A stretch of DNA of 64,000 nt from Harmothoe impar (Eukaryota; Annelida; Polychaeta; Phyllodocida; Polynoidae): assembly GCA_947462335.1 (NCBI GenBank), contig OX381710.1, positions 65,777,303 to 65,841,302 of the forward strand. Reading direction: 5' to 3'. The stretch's first letter is position 1, and every line of letters starts with the position of its first letter. The position numbers and the translations under genes were made by a program. Shown in pieces: positions 30,461 to 40,800 of this stretch. Under the pieces are notes generated by a model. It was not told the DNA's origin. It worked only from the letters and a program-made list of their open reading frames with translations, and did not search any database.

Positions 30461-31850
30461 GCAGCGGTAGGCAGCTGACCGATTGCTGCGGCCACTGTAG
30501 TCCCCGGGACTATGCGCCGGCGCGCGCGTAATTTACGCGTCTGCCACGGGCGTCCTCGCGCCTCTGCCCCTGCCCCCCCCCCCTACCCCCTGCTGCCCCC
30601 CCCCCTGCCCCCTGCTGCCCCCCCCTCTGCCCTGCCTTACACCCCTGCATGTGGCTGGCTCTACTGGACTGGATATGGACGGTAACTATATATAGTCCCC
30701 AGGACTACGTCTGTAGTCCCTAGGACTATGTCTGCAGTCTCCAAGACTATGATTGTAGTCTCCAGGACTACCATTGTAGTCCTGAGGACTACAACTTAGT
30801 ATAGAGCTACGCACTGCCCCCTTATCCTATCATATAGGGCCTATATGCTTGCGCTTGGCTGAATTCTAAAAGAACTAAACAATATTGGTGCATAGTCCTG
30901 GGGACTAAATCTGTAGTCCCCAGGACTACGGAGGAAGTCCTTAGGACTACAAGTATTAAACTTGTAGTCCTCGGGACTAATAAAATGATAGTCCTGAGGA
31001 CTACAGATATAGTGCTGGGGACTACTTTAGCCAGCTGTATAGTCCTAAAGACTACAGTTACAGGGCTATGTAGTCCTGGGGACTACAGACATAGTCCTGG
31101 GGACTAAAGACATCCAACCTGTAGTCCTTAGGACTACAGTTGTAGTCCCAAGGACTATAGTTGTAGTCCTCAGGACTACAATTACTTAACGTGCAGTCCT
31201 GGGGACTAATAGAATGGTAGTCCTGGGGACCATAAGCATAGTGCTGGGGACTACAGATATAGTCCTGGGGACTAAAGACTTTCAATATGTAGTCCTGAGG
31301 ACTATGCTTCTATAGTCCCCAGCACTATGTAGGCCTGCCTTATCTACCTTTCTGGTAGTAGCAGTCTTGGTAGTCCCTAGGACTATACACGTAGTCCCCA
31401 GGAGTACACCTGTAGTCCTCAGGACTAAACCTGTAGTTCTCAGGACTATACCTGTAGTCCTCAGGACTATGCAGGCCATACATTCAAATATTTGGAAGGA
31501 CTGTGCATAATGGTATATGATCCCAGGTCTAGAAAATACAGTCCCTAGGACTACATCTTTAGTCCCTAGGACTATATGTATTGTCCCTAGGACTATAAAT
31601 CTAGTCCCCAGGACTTAGATCCAGTCCCCAAGACTATGCTATATCTTACAGTATGATAATCCTGAGCGCCCCCCCCCCCCCCATCCACCCTCAAAGAAAA
31701 AAATCATTCCCCAATTCCACTTTCCCACGGTGCCTGGCGGCTCCTGGGACGCGTGTATACGCGTGGGGCGCGCGGCAAGGCAGGCGCGGCGACGCCGTAG
31801 TCCTAGGGACTATAGTGGCCGCAGTAATCGGTCAGCTGCCAGCGGCAGCG
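30461..31850. mobile_element. Foldback element filled with AGTCC/GGACT palindromes
   Basis: The ends are inverted repeats of roughly 100 bp: left GGCAGCTGACCGATTGCTGC, right the mirror GCAGTAATCGGTCAGCTGCC. Both ends are CpG-rich (GCGCGCG, ACGCGT) and include the first and last TAGTCC palindromes. Between them lie about 35 copies of a 15-bp palindrome TAGTCCYNRGGACTA separated by variable 4-20 bp spacers, interrupted by C-runs. No plausible coding frame; short frames here read the palindrome as repeated SPQDY and are not genes. Confidence 0.75.
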
Positions 31851-32819
31851 TAGAGAGGTCGGGGATGGATGCGCCAGTCTAACCGGACTGTTACGAGTGT
31901 TGCTGTTACCGTGGTGACGTGACGTGACGTGACGTCGGCAACTGGGGCATGGGAACGCTGAGGCTTCCACTGGGTGTTTGGTCCTTCCCAGGGGGTCCTT
32001 CCCGCCACTGGCGGGACAGGGGGGGGGGCATGGGTAGATTAAACTTGAGGGGGCATGGGTAAATAAAACTTGAGGCTATATTCTGAAAACGTTGATTAGG
32101 CCTACTGGGTACGGGTCTGCCGAAATTTTTAGGCTACAGTATTGAAACCACGGCAGGGCTAGGTACCTAGGTCCTCAACTCAGTGCGCCTTTAAATAGGC
32201 CTACCAAAAGCTAGGGGGGGAGCCACCCTGAGGCTATTTTTCCTCTCCAAGATCTCGGCTGTGAAAGTCTGTAGGCCTATCCTAGGTCTAATTGAAATTA
32301 TCGGAATTGATGACTAGGCCTATTCTGTCAGAACGGACATAGGCCTACATAGTTACAGCCAGAGAATTTAACACAGCAGTAGGTCTATTAAAGTTTGGGG
32401 TGATGAGCGACTAACTTTATCAAAATTTAATGGTGGGGGAGGGGGCTTGCGGGGGCTGGGAGGGAGGCTGGGAGGGAGAGTCAAAATGTGTGTCTGTCTC
32501 ATTGCATGACGCACTAGACAAAGTAAGTAAGGCCTATAGGGATGGTATAGGCCTATATATAGAAACAATTATTTTCAGGAGGGGAGCATTGGTCAATGTT
32601 TAATACCACCATCCCGGCCCCGAAGGGGCTGGTAAGTGTATAAAAGTGGCTGATAGAACGGCTTGTCATACACACATATCAATATAGACCGAAGGCCATG
32701 CCTCACATAGTGTACTCTGTTGACATGTGTCCTAATGCTATTGATTTCCTGACACATTGTGTTGTTTAGTGTGTACTTTATTATGTAAACATACTGCGTG
32801 TCAGCTCTATCAGAGCCAC
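31851..32819. other. Intron stretch with minor tandem motifs
   Basis: A short (CGTGA)n run at 31916-31936, a G-run at 32021-32029 and repeated GGCATGGGTARAT blocks at about 32027-32070. Nothing else recognised. Confidence 0.5.
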
Positions 32820-33045
32820 AACAAGGACGCTTTTATACCGTTTGGTTGTCATGATGCGTGAATGCAGCGCTAGCGAGTAATTTAACAGTGCTGCATTTAA
32901 GCATCATGTCGGCCATACAATGTTGATACACTCACGAAACATCGGCACGATCATGTATATATGCAATGTCGTCGCGAGGGCTACATGAATGTATCTTGAC
33001 GAAAAGGGGCATTATATGTCTAAAGTGCTATACGGCTCTTTAACG
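32820..33045. mobile_element. TTAA-type palindromic MITE copy
   Basis: Blocks GTTGTCATGATGCGTGAATG, CAGCGCTAGCGAGTAATTTA, GCTGCATTTAAGCATCATG and CGGCTCTTTAACGG in family order. Confidence 0.6.
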
Positions 33046-33669
33046 GTAAAGGTATGTGAAGTCCCAGCTACACGATAACCTGTGGCTGATAAACTTTAGC
33101 TTATTTAATACCTTCCTGGACAATGAGACGTCCACTATCTGAGAACTGTTGGGATGGACATACCGTAATGACTTGTTTAAGTGCCAGGTATCCGAATAAG
33201 CGCTGGTTTTGAACCAGTGCTGGGGTACTGGGCGTATTGAAGTAAGTAAAACATGTCTTAGGAATATGTATTAGTGTCTTGTATTAGTGTCAATGTACAG
33301 TGTCCTGCGATTAATAAGCGCTGATGCGCTTCAACGAGTCACTTTGGTACATGCACTCGATCCGAAATCGATGCTACGAAATTCCTTCTATAACCTCAGC
33401 CATATTGGTGGATGACAAATGGTATCACAGAGATAGTCACCTGGCACACATATATACATGTTGTATATGGGGTAGCCCTTATATGGTGGTTGGTGGGGGG
33501 GGGGGGGGGGCTTACCTGGATATGGCCCTTTAATTACAGCCACATCAGTGTTCCCCTTTAACCTAAGGCAGCTCCCCCCGGGCAGGCAGCCAGCCCCCTG
33601 TGTATGGTGCATCTACAGCACAGGATTAAACTGAGCAGCAAGCTTTTAGTTGGAGTAGATGACTATATA
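33046..33669. other. Intron stretch with a poly-G run
   Basis: G-run at 33495-33510. No gene recognised. Confidence 0.5.
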
Positions 33670-33751
33670 TAGCACAAGGTATGACAGTGACAGAGCTAGA
33701 CACCCATCATCCTACAACCCTAGGCTAGATGGCCCTTTTGTGTCATGTGTT

Positions 33752-34827
33752 TCAAGTTCAAGTTCAAGTTCAAGTTCAAAAATTTGTTTATTTAATCTAG
33801 ACGTGAATACACTCATACAATGTATGATCTACCGTCATGACCAGTCTAGAGGGGTATAATCTTGACGCGCGCGAGGATTCAGACCCCGTCTTGTATTGTT
33901 GCACAGTAATATATCATAGTAATACCTCACGCGCCCCTATGGTCTCGATACAATGTACAAAATGATAGCTAATAACAACATGGTCAGGTCTGGGTAGGTT
34001 TACACAAGGAAGAGAGGGCACAGCGAAGGGGGGGGAACATCCACAGACAAGGTTCTTTACATAACTTGGACTTAGTCCTTTACACTTCAGTATATCAGTA
34101 TTCACATATGATTCCCTTTACCGGTACATACTACCGGTATGTCAAACAGATAGATATCTCTTTTATACTATCGGTACTATACATAGGACCATCTAACTAT
34201 TTAAATCATATAGTTGTATAGAACATTCTATGGCTTTACAGGCTCAGCTATGATGCATTTCCCTTCATGAATTAGGTGTAGAGCATCAGATCTCCAGTTT
34301 TTATTGAAGAAATCGTACAACCTGTATTTAATTTGAGATTTGAATGCACCTTTGGCCGCCCACCTAAGCTGTGGATCCAGGTCGTTCCATTGGGATAACG
34401 ACTGATAAACTGGGTCCTTTATTCTACGCACTAACTTAGGGCTAGTCCTTACAATGTTAGGAGCCTCAGTTGCTCGAGTACCAGAATATGGGCGTATATC
34501 TATTTTACCATTGTAAACAAGCCTATGGCACATAGTGAGTTGTAGGTACAGTCTTCGTAGATCTATTGGTAGCATGTTCACTTTCTCATATAGTGTCTTT
34601 ACATGTACATCTCTAGGATCACGTATTGCCAGGCATTGGCGTATACCTGTGTTATAAAAAATTTGCAGTTTGTACATGGTTGCCATAGTTAAGCCCGTTG
34701 TAAACACCAAGCCGTAGTCAAAGTACGGCATGACCATCGTCTTCAAAATCCTGACCGCCGTAAACATATCAATAAACTTCCTGACCTGCATAACAATCCA
34801 TAACTTATGTCTAATACTTTGAAACAT
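33752..34827 (-). mobile_element. 5'-truncated non-LTR retrotransposon
   Basis: The minus-strand element ends 3' in a (TTGAAC)n tail at 33752-33778, typical of CR1/Jockey-type elements with microsatellite tails. It carries only the C-terminal part of a reverse transcriptase and is 5'-truncated at about 34827 where the palindromic element resumes. A short TGTTT at both junctions may be the target duplication. Confidence 0.65.
34228..34827 (-). pseudogene. Reverse transcriptase C-terminal (thumb) fragment
   Basis: 199 codons open to the truncation point. The segment VRILKTMVMPYFDYGLVF, then KLQIFYNTGIRQCLAI and KVNMLPIDLRRLYLQL fits the conserved region after the YADD palm of CR1/Jockey-like non-LTR reverse transcriptases (the LPYFDY...LQ...N...R....WLP...RR pattern). 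The catalytic palm and the endonuclease are missing, so this is a dead 3' fragment. The frame is uninterrupted, which suggests a fairly recent insertion. Confidence 0.82.
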
Positions 34828-35030
34828 GTTTGGCCATAGAAGGTAGCACCCATCTAGTTAGCAATATGTAAACTGCTTAGACCACCATCATCTTTTGACT
34901 TCAGATGGTGCCACTGCTTAGACCACCATCATCTTTTGACTTCAGATGGTGCCACCTGTCTATGGCCAAACACATGACACAGTAGGGCCATCTAGGGTTG
35001 AAAGGGCGTCTAGCTCTGTCATACCTTGTG

Positions 35031-36259
35031 CATGGTAATCTTTACAAGCAAAAGCATGCTACTCAGTCTAAGCCTGTTATCTACAGGGTCTGGCAGCCTA
35101 CCAGCTGTCTGCCTACCCAGGGCACCTAGCTCCCAGTATTTAACCCCACATTCTTAACGCTTTAATGCATCATTATAGGGATGATGCCCGGGGATGATGC
35201 ATGAATGTAGGGGCCTAGATAGGGAGTCCCCATGTTGTATGTCGAATTTAAAAAGTGGCCATGTCCTCTGTCAATTAAATCCCCATGTCGCCTCTAAGAA
35301 TCTTCCATATCCCATGTCGAATTAAAAAAAAATTACCCCATGTCAGGTAGCTTAGGTTTTTCATGTCACTAAACCTTTAATATGTCGCAGGTTGAATTTA
35401 AGAAATGCCTGTGTTGCCATGTCGATATTAGGGGTTTCAGGCCATGATAATGTGTCCCTGGTGAGTAGACAAGATAGACTCACTGGGACTGCATTCATGC
35501 ACTATGCGGTCCTTAAAGGGTTAACCCTTTCATCTCGCCATGTGCTGGGAGATTTATTTCATGGTGTGCCAGAAAGATGGTATTGTAAATCAGTTTGTTT
35601 CTGCTGAAGATGGCATGGTGCCTCAAGGTTCTTGTTTAGCTTTGTTTATGTGTGCAACATAAGGCTGAATAACTGCAGTATTCTGATTGGTCTAGAGTTT
35701 GCCCCATTTGCCTTTGAATATTACTATATTTGCCTTTTTAAAGTGTTTCTTCCTCAGCCATTTCTTTCTATGTGTTTATTTATGTTTAATTTACTTGTAC
35801 GAATTGGGAAAAGTGATACATGCAGCAGGTAAGGGCGATAATGGGAGAAAGTGAGGCTTGCACAGGTCACTTCCGGTGTTCTCCTACCTCCCAGGATGTG
35901 ACCCACATGGTGTGGAGCTGGTGTTTGATGCACAACTCGTGGTGTTTGTTGTGATAACATGCTGCAGGCTTTTAGCTTTGTGAGAAACCATGTTCTTGGG
36001 AATCTAGTAGAATAAATATAGCTTTAGGAATACAAATACTTCTCTTTATCGAAGTAGGGAGTCTATAGGTCATGCAGCCGTCCTCATGATACTCCAAATA
36101 CTAGCGAAATGATTTAGGGTACTAACCTAACTCAATACAACATGCCTAATTCAAGTTGGATGGGCAGAATCAATCCAGTAAATTCTGTTGCACATACTTT
36201 GATTTTAATTTGAAAGGGACATTAGATCATGGCAACCAAGATGATTTGGTATTAATTTT
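35031..36259. other. Intron stretch with MITE fragments
   Basis: Fragments of the GCATGAATG family at about 35155-35210 and 35478-35530, and repeated CCATGTCG-type phrases at 35225-35430. No gene recognised. Confidence 0.5.
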
Positions 36260-36475
36260 GCATTTTCATCGTGCCCATTTGTCGTCATGGTGCATGAATG
36301 TAGCTACTCACAAGGTCTGCATCCATGCATCATGCCGATCCTTCATGAGTGCAGAAACCACCTAGGTATAAATGCAGCAAGTACACTCGCCAGAGCTGCA
36401 TCCGTGCATTATACTGACCAATGGGCAATGGGCATAGCACATTGAAGCATCATGCTGCCCTTAAAGGTCTATCAG
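36260..36475. mobile_element. TTAA-type palindromic MITE copy
   Basis: Blocks CGTCATGGTGCATGAATGTA, GCATCCATGCATCATGCCGA, CAAGTACACTCGCCAGAGCT and CTGCCCTTAAAGG. Confidence 0.6.
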
Positions 36476-37439
36476 AGACCGCTGCCATTGATCAAAGCTA
36501 AACCCAAGTGAGTTAACCAATTACGTGCAGACATAAATCCGTCTCCTCTCCACCAATAGCGCCCACAAAGCCTCCCGAGATTCACACCCTGCAGTTAGAG
36601 GGATTAACAGCAGCTGAATCTGTCTAACTTAACACAATCTGCATGCAAATCTATGCCTTCCCTCACGCGTCACCAATTAAAGGTGTCGTCCAAATGGGCC
36701 GTCTAATTGAATAGGAATATATAATCTTTCATGTGTTGATTTAATTCTGCAAAAAGTAAAGCTCTTGGTGTTAATGCTCTGGGATCATCATAATTATACA
36801 ACTGTCTAAATGGGTTCCTTATGGTAATTAGATGGATCAATTAAATGTATATGGTACACAATTAAAAATACTCGATTATCATTACAATGCATAATTGGCA
36901 ATCCTGTAGGGATTGGCTGGTCTATGTTTCACTGACTCCATACAGACATGTGCCAGAATTAGTTGGTAGACGTGTTAATTTATTTTGTTCACTTGTTCAT
37001 TCCTCAAACTCATAAATTTACTATGAAAGTATTTCAAGAAGGAAAAGAGTAGATATCTAAATGTAGTCATTGTTTTGTTTCATGCTGTTAATTTGCAGAT
37101 CGGTCCCTTTTACAGTAGCATATCTGCTTTAAAAATACACTATGCCCTTTTTTGAGGAGGCTGATGATGAATGACACACATCTTGATGCATCATGCCGTC
37201 CTTAGAGGGTTAAAAAGCTGTAGCTACTTCCGGTTAGCTATATATTGACACGAGAGGTACATGTTCTGTATACGTTGTATACTCTGCTATAGAGCCATAT
37301 ACTCTGCTATAACGCTGAACACATCATGCATACTTTAGTGGTGTTATCATAGGCTGCCGGCAGTTCTGCTGGGCCATAACAGTCTGGCAGTTCATACAGA
37401 GCGACTTGAAGATGACTTTGTGCACGAATATCACACATC
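36476..37439. other. Intron stretch, mostly unrecognised
   Basis: A half-copy of the palindromic MITE ends CATCATGCCGTCCTTAGAGG GTTAA at about 37140-37215. Nothing else seen. Confidence 0.45.
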
Positions 37440-37630
37440 TAACACTTTAATGTGGCATGCTGCTTGAGGCTTCATGTACATTAACTCGCCAGGGCTGTGT
37501 TGGTGCATCATGTCCACTATTCAGTATCAACTCCGTAGGGTCCGCAAGACACACTGGCGAGTTACTGACATGCTTGCAACATGGTGCATTAATTCATCTA
37601 AAGTACTATGCTGCCCTTAAAGGGCCTCTC
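37440..37630. mobile_element. TTAA-type palindromic MITE copy
   Basis: Blocks AACACTTTAATGTGGCATGC, TTAACTCGCCAGGGCTGTGT, CCGTAGGGTCCGCAAGACAC and CTGCCCTTAAAGGG. Confidence 0.6.
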
Positions 37631-38014
37631 ATTGAGCTCTCTAACCCTCTACTCAGTGTCTTATATCTACCGTAGTCACGTACATACACTACTCTTATAC
37701 AGTACTGCTGCTGGTTGAAATGGCCACAAGCCGGATGTATGGTTCCATACGGATATAGTTACAACACGGTACGGTAGAGTCAGGAATTTGTTATACATGT
37801 ACATTGTAAGTACTACTACATGTATAGGCCAGTATTAGCAATAGACTTGACATTGAATCAAGACAACACAACAGTAGCACTGACATGTTGTCGGTCTACA
37901 TAGATCTGCAATATTGCAAAACGTTAAATCGCAAAGCAAAGCTAAGCTGCCTTTGAAGTCCCACGACTCCTATCTCAGAGATTACGCCAGCTTCCTCTTA
38001 CTGCTCCAAGCATA

Positions 38015-38268
38015 TATATCCCTCTAAGGGCCGCATAGTGCTTCAATGCAGTATGCCCTTTGCCGTCTTGATGCACGAATGCAGCCCTGGCGAGTACTCG
38101 GCGGGGCTGCATTCATCCATCATACCGACCCTACGGGGCGCCAGGCCAATGCACTTCTGGAGGGGAGGCATGATGTATGAATGCAGCGAGTTACTCACCA
38201 GGGCTGCATTCATGCCCCTTAGTGTCATGATACATACAAGCATGATGCGGTCCTTAAAGGGCTACTCC
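38015..38268. mobile_element. TTAA-type palindromic MITE, long form
   Basis: CCCTCTAAGGGCCGCATAGT, GATGCACGAATGCAGCCCTG, CGAGTACTCGGCGGGGCTGC, CATACCGACCCTACGGGG, then a second GAATGCAGCGAGTTACTCAC hairpin and ATGCGGTCCTTAAAGGGC. This is a clear example of the three-hairpin layout. Confidence 0.75.
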
Positions 38269-38319
38269 AGCCACCCCTTGCTGCTACAACTGTCCCGACC
38301 CCGGGGGGCTCACTGCCTC

Positions 38320-38710
38320 TTTGAGTGTAGGGACCAACTGCGAAACTACAGCCCCTACACTTTGTCATTTAACAGCCTCTTGACAATGTGTACTACTTGC
38401 TAAGAGGTCAGGTGACAGCCCACTGTCAGGAGACCTCCTCTCCCAGGCCTCTTCCATTTAACAGTACGTTGTGACAAACCCTGATTCTGTACTTTCCAGT
38501 CATTGACAGCCCTTGATTTCACTTCCATGCAACAGCCTCATTTGTATTTTCAGGGGCATATTCACAGAGACAGCTTTTAGGGGTCATTACCGCAGTCAGT
38601 TACTCAGAGATGCCACTCTGGTTGATAAAAAGTAGGAATATGTTGGGACCTATATTTTGGTCAATTCAATGTATTACCCATTCCTATACTGAGTACCCCC
38701 CCCCCCCTGG
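38320..38710 (+). repeat. Dispersed repeat, second copy of 2040-2470
   Basis: Shares GGGACCAACTGCGAAACTAC, CAGCCCACTGTCAGGAGA, GTACTTTCCAGTCATTGACA, CATTACCGCAGTCAG and CCATTCCTATACTGAGTACC with the copy in SLAIN intron 3. Ends at a C-run (38697-38707). Confidence 0.6.
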
Positions 38711-39412
38711 CCCGACCGTACATCTGCACATGGCTGCACCATTTGTCATGGAGTAGCCCCCTTATCATGACCCCTCAGCCTCCCCCGGGAAGCTGCAGCT
38801 CATCTCATCTACTTTGATCTCGTCTCCCTGCAGCTTCAGGGGTTAGACTTGGTCACGGTCCTACCATACATCACATGTATATTACTTCTCTAGGCTTTCC
38901 TTCATATAGGGTAGACTTGACAGCAGCCTTAAAGCGTATTTCGATACATTATCCCATTAGGATTGGACACATATTCAGTGTCTGTAAATTATATTGCTGT
39001 ATTACATGATTCTTTTTGTTCTTGTTGTATAAATCGAATTCTAGACTGATTGCGCACCACTTCCATACCCGAGAAAATCAATGCTCTTTATTTGTAACTG
39101 ACCAAACTTTCTGCATGTCAACTAGACATGTATTCAGTGTAGGGGGCAATAGCTAATGCTGTTAAGCCTCCAAACCTACAAGGACCATGTCATCAGCAAA
39201 GTGGTATCCACCATATATGCCCCAATGTCCTAGGTCAGAAATTGATGCTCAATTAATTCACAAACTTATTCTGTGAGAAAAACCTCCCTAGCTGAGCATG
39301 TGATGGGTTTGCCCTTGCCATGCCTGTGCAGCATATATACACCCCCAACCACGGCCCCACGTCCTCCACTCCCAGCTCAAACTACTATAGGATTCAGCAG
39401 CCTACAGCTTTA
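38711..39412. other. Intron stretch, nothing recognised
   Basis: No gene or repeat that I can support. Confidence 0.5.
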
Positions 39413-40240
39413 ACTCTTTAAGGGCCGCATCGGGATTTAATGTGATATGCCCTGGTCGTCATAATACATCCATGCAGCTATGGCGAGTCTATACTCGCCA
39501 GAGCTGCATTCGTGCATTATGACTGTATCCGTGTATCATGCCGGAGTGTATCAACCCTGGTGGGTCGGAATCAAGGATGAATCCACACCTGGTGGCTATA
39601 CTCGCCAGGTGTGCTTTCAGGCATAATGGCGAGAAGGGGCATAATGAAGTAAAGCACTATGTGTCCCTTAAAGGCCCTGACACAGACGGCAGTGCCCCTG
39701 GCGAGAAGGATGCAGACTGCCCCCACATACAGGAGGGCAGAAGGTCATTCACCTCAGCACTGCCCCCTTCCTACAGTATAGGGGGTATATGCAGGAGGAT
39801 TACAGAGAGGTGGAGCTTATTTCACAAGGGCATGATCCCTATTCGCCATCATGACACGTGAATTGCTGCGACTCTTCAGGAGTGTATCATCAGTATGCGG
39901 TTGGTGTGCTGCTTGCATCTAGCCGCCTGGGTGACTTACTTGCCAGGGCTGCATTCATGCATCATGACGACAAAGGGCATAGCATTACATTCTATGCGGC
40001 TCTTGACCCTGCAAGGATAGTACATCATGCCCCTGGTTGTCATGATCCATGAATGCAGCAATGGCAAGTAACTGATCAGTGCTGCATTCAAGCATCATGC
40101 CGACCCTACAGGGTTAAGACACTCCCGAAGGGTCGGCATGATACACCAATGCAGCACTGGCGAGTTACTCACCGTGGCTGCATGGGTGCATCAGAACAAC
40201 AAATGTCATATTTTAGCGCGTGCTGTCCTTAAAGGGTTAA
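39413..40240. mobile_element. Cluster of three TTAA-type palindromic MITEs
   Basis: Copies at about 39413-39675, 39850-40000 and 40005-40240. The last is a fine example: GATCCATGAATGCAG, GCTGCATTCAAGCATCATGC, CGACCCTACAGGGTT...CCGAAGGGTCGGCATGATAC, ACCAATGCAGCACTGGCGAG and GTCCTTAAAGGGTTAA. Confidence 0.7.
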
Positions 40241-40539
40241 AGGTTTAATCCCAGCCCTGTAATGACTATCATTGTAAAAGGGCATCTGTCAGGATTGGGA
40301 ATAGAGGAGGACATGACAATGTGTGCTGGGGTAGTGAGGGAGGCAGAGAGTATAATCTGAACAGGCATCTATCCGCACACCACCCCCAGGACACGACAGT
40401 TTTACTGTGCACCCACAACGGTGATCGGGTAGCACAGCCTTTCCACGGAAATCATTGGTGGCTAAAAATAAACCCTCCCACAGTTCCAGAGTTTGCTGCT
40501 TCCTCTGGTGTTTTCAGAAGTCGTGCTTTATTACAGTAG

Positions 40540-40800
40540 TTAGCCCTTTATGGGCCGCATAGCGCTTTAATGAACTATACCCTTTAGTCATGGTGCATGG
40601 ATGCCTCCCAGTCTTGTTCAATTGCCACGCCATGGCTGCATTAACGCCTCATGTCAATTCTAGGGGGCTGATACACTCCGAAGAGTTGGTATGATGCTTG
40701 AATGCAGCCTTGGCGTCTAGACTCGCTATGGTCGCTTTCATGTAGCATGATGACAAAGGCCCTGCATATTAAAGTATGATGCGGCCCTTAAAGGGTGAAG
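40540..40800. mobile_element. TTAA-type palindromic MITE copy
   Basis: AGCCCTTTATGGGCCGCATA, GTCATGGTGCATGGATGC, GTTGGTATGATGCTTGAATG and ATGCGGCCCTTAAAGGGT. Confidence 0.65.

Larger units (their letters stand above)
33670..35030. mobile_element. Palindromic element split by a retrotransposon insertion
   Basis: The left arm (about 33670-33751: GCACAAGGTATGACAG, GAGCTAGAC, CCTAGGCTAGATGGCCCT, TGTGTCATGTGTTT) is mirrored by the right arm (about 34957-35030: CTATGGCCAAACACATGACA, GGGCCATCTAGGG, GTCTAGCTCTGTC, ATACCTTGTGC). The left arm is interrupted after GTCATGTGTTT by the reverse transcriptase fragment and resumes as TGTTTGGCCATAG at about 34827. The loop at 34873-34955 holds a 42-bp direct duplication. 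Confidence 0.65.

Noticed and set aside
31058..31285. Repeated SPQDY peptide frame
   Set aside because: Direct translation of the AGTCC/GGACT palindrome array.
30685..31640. AGTCC palindrome array considered as a CRISPR array
   Set aside because: Units are 15-bp palindromes with spacers of irregular 4-20 bp, in an animal foldback element; no cas genes.
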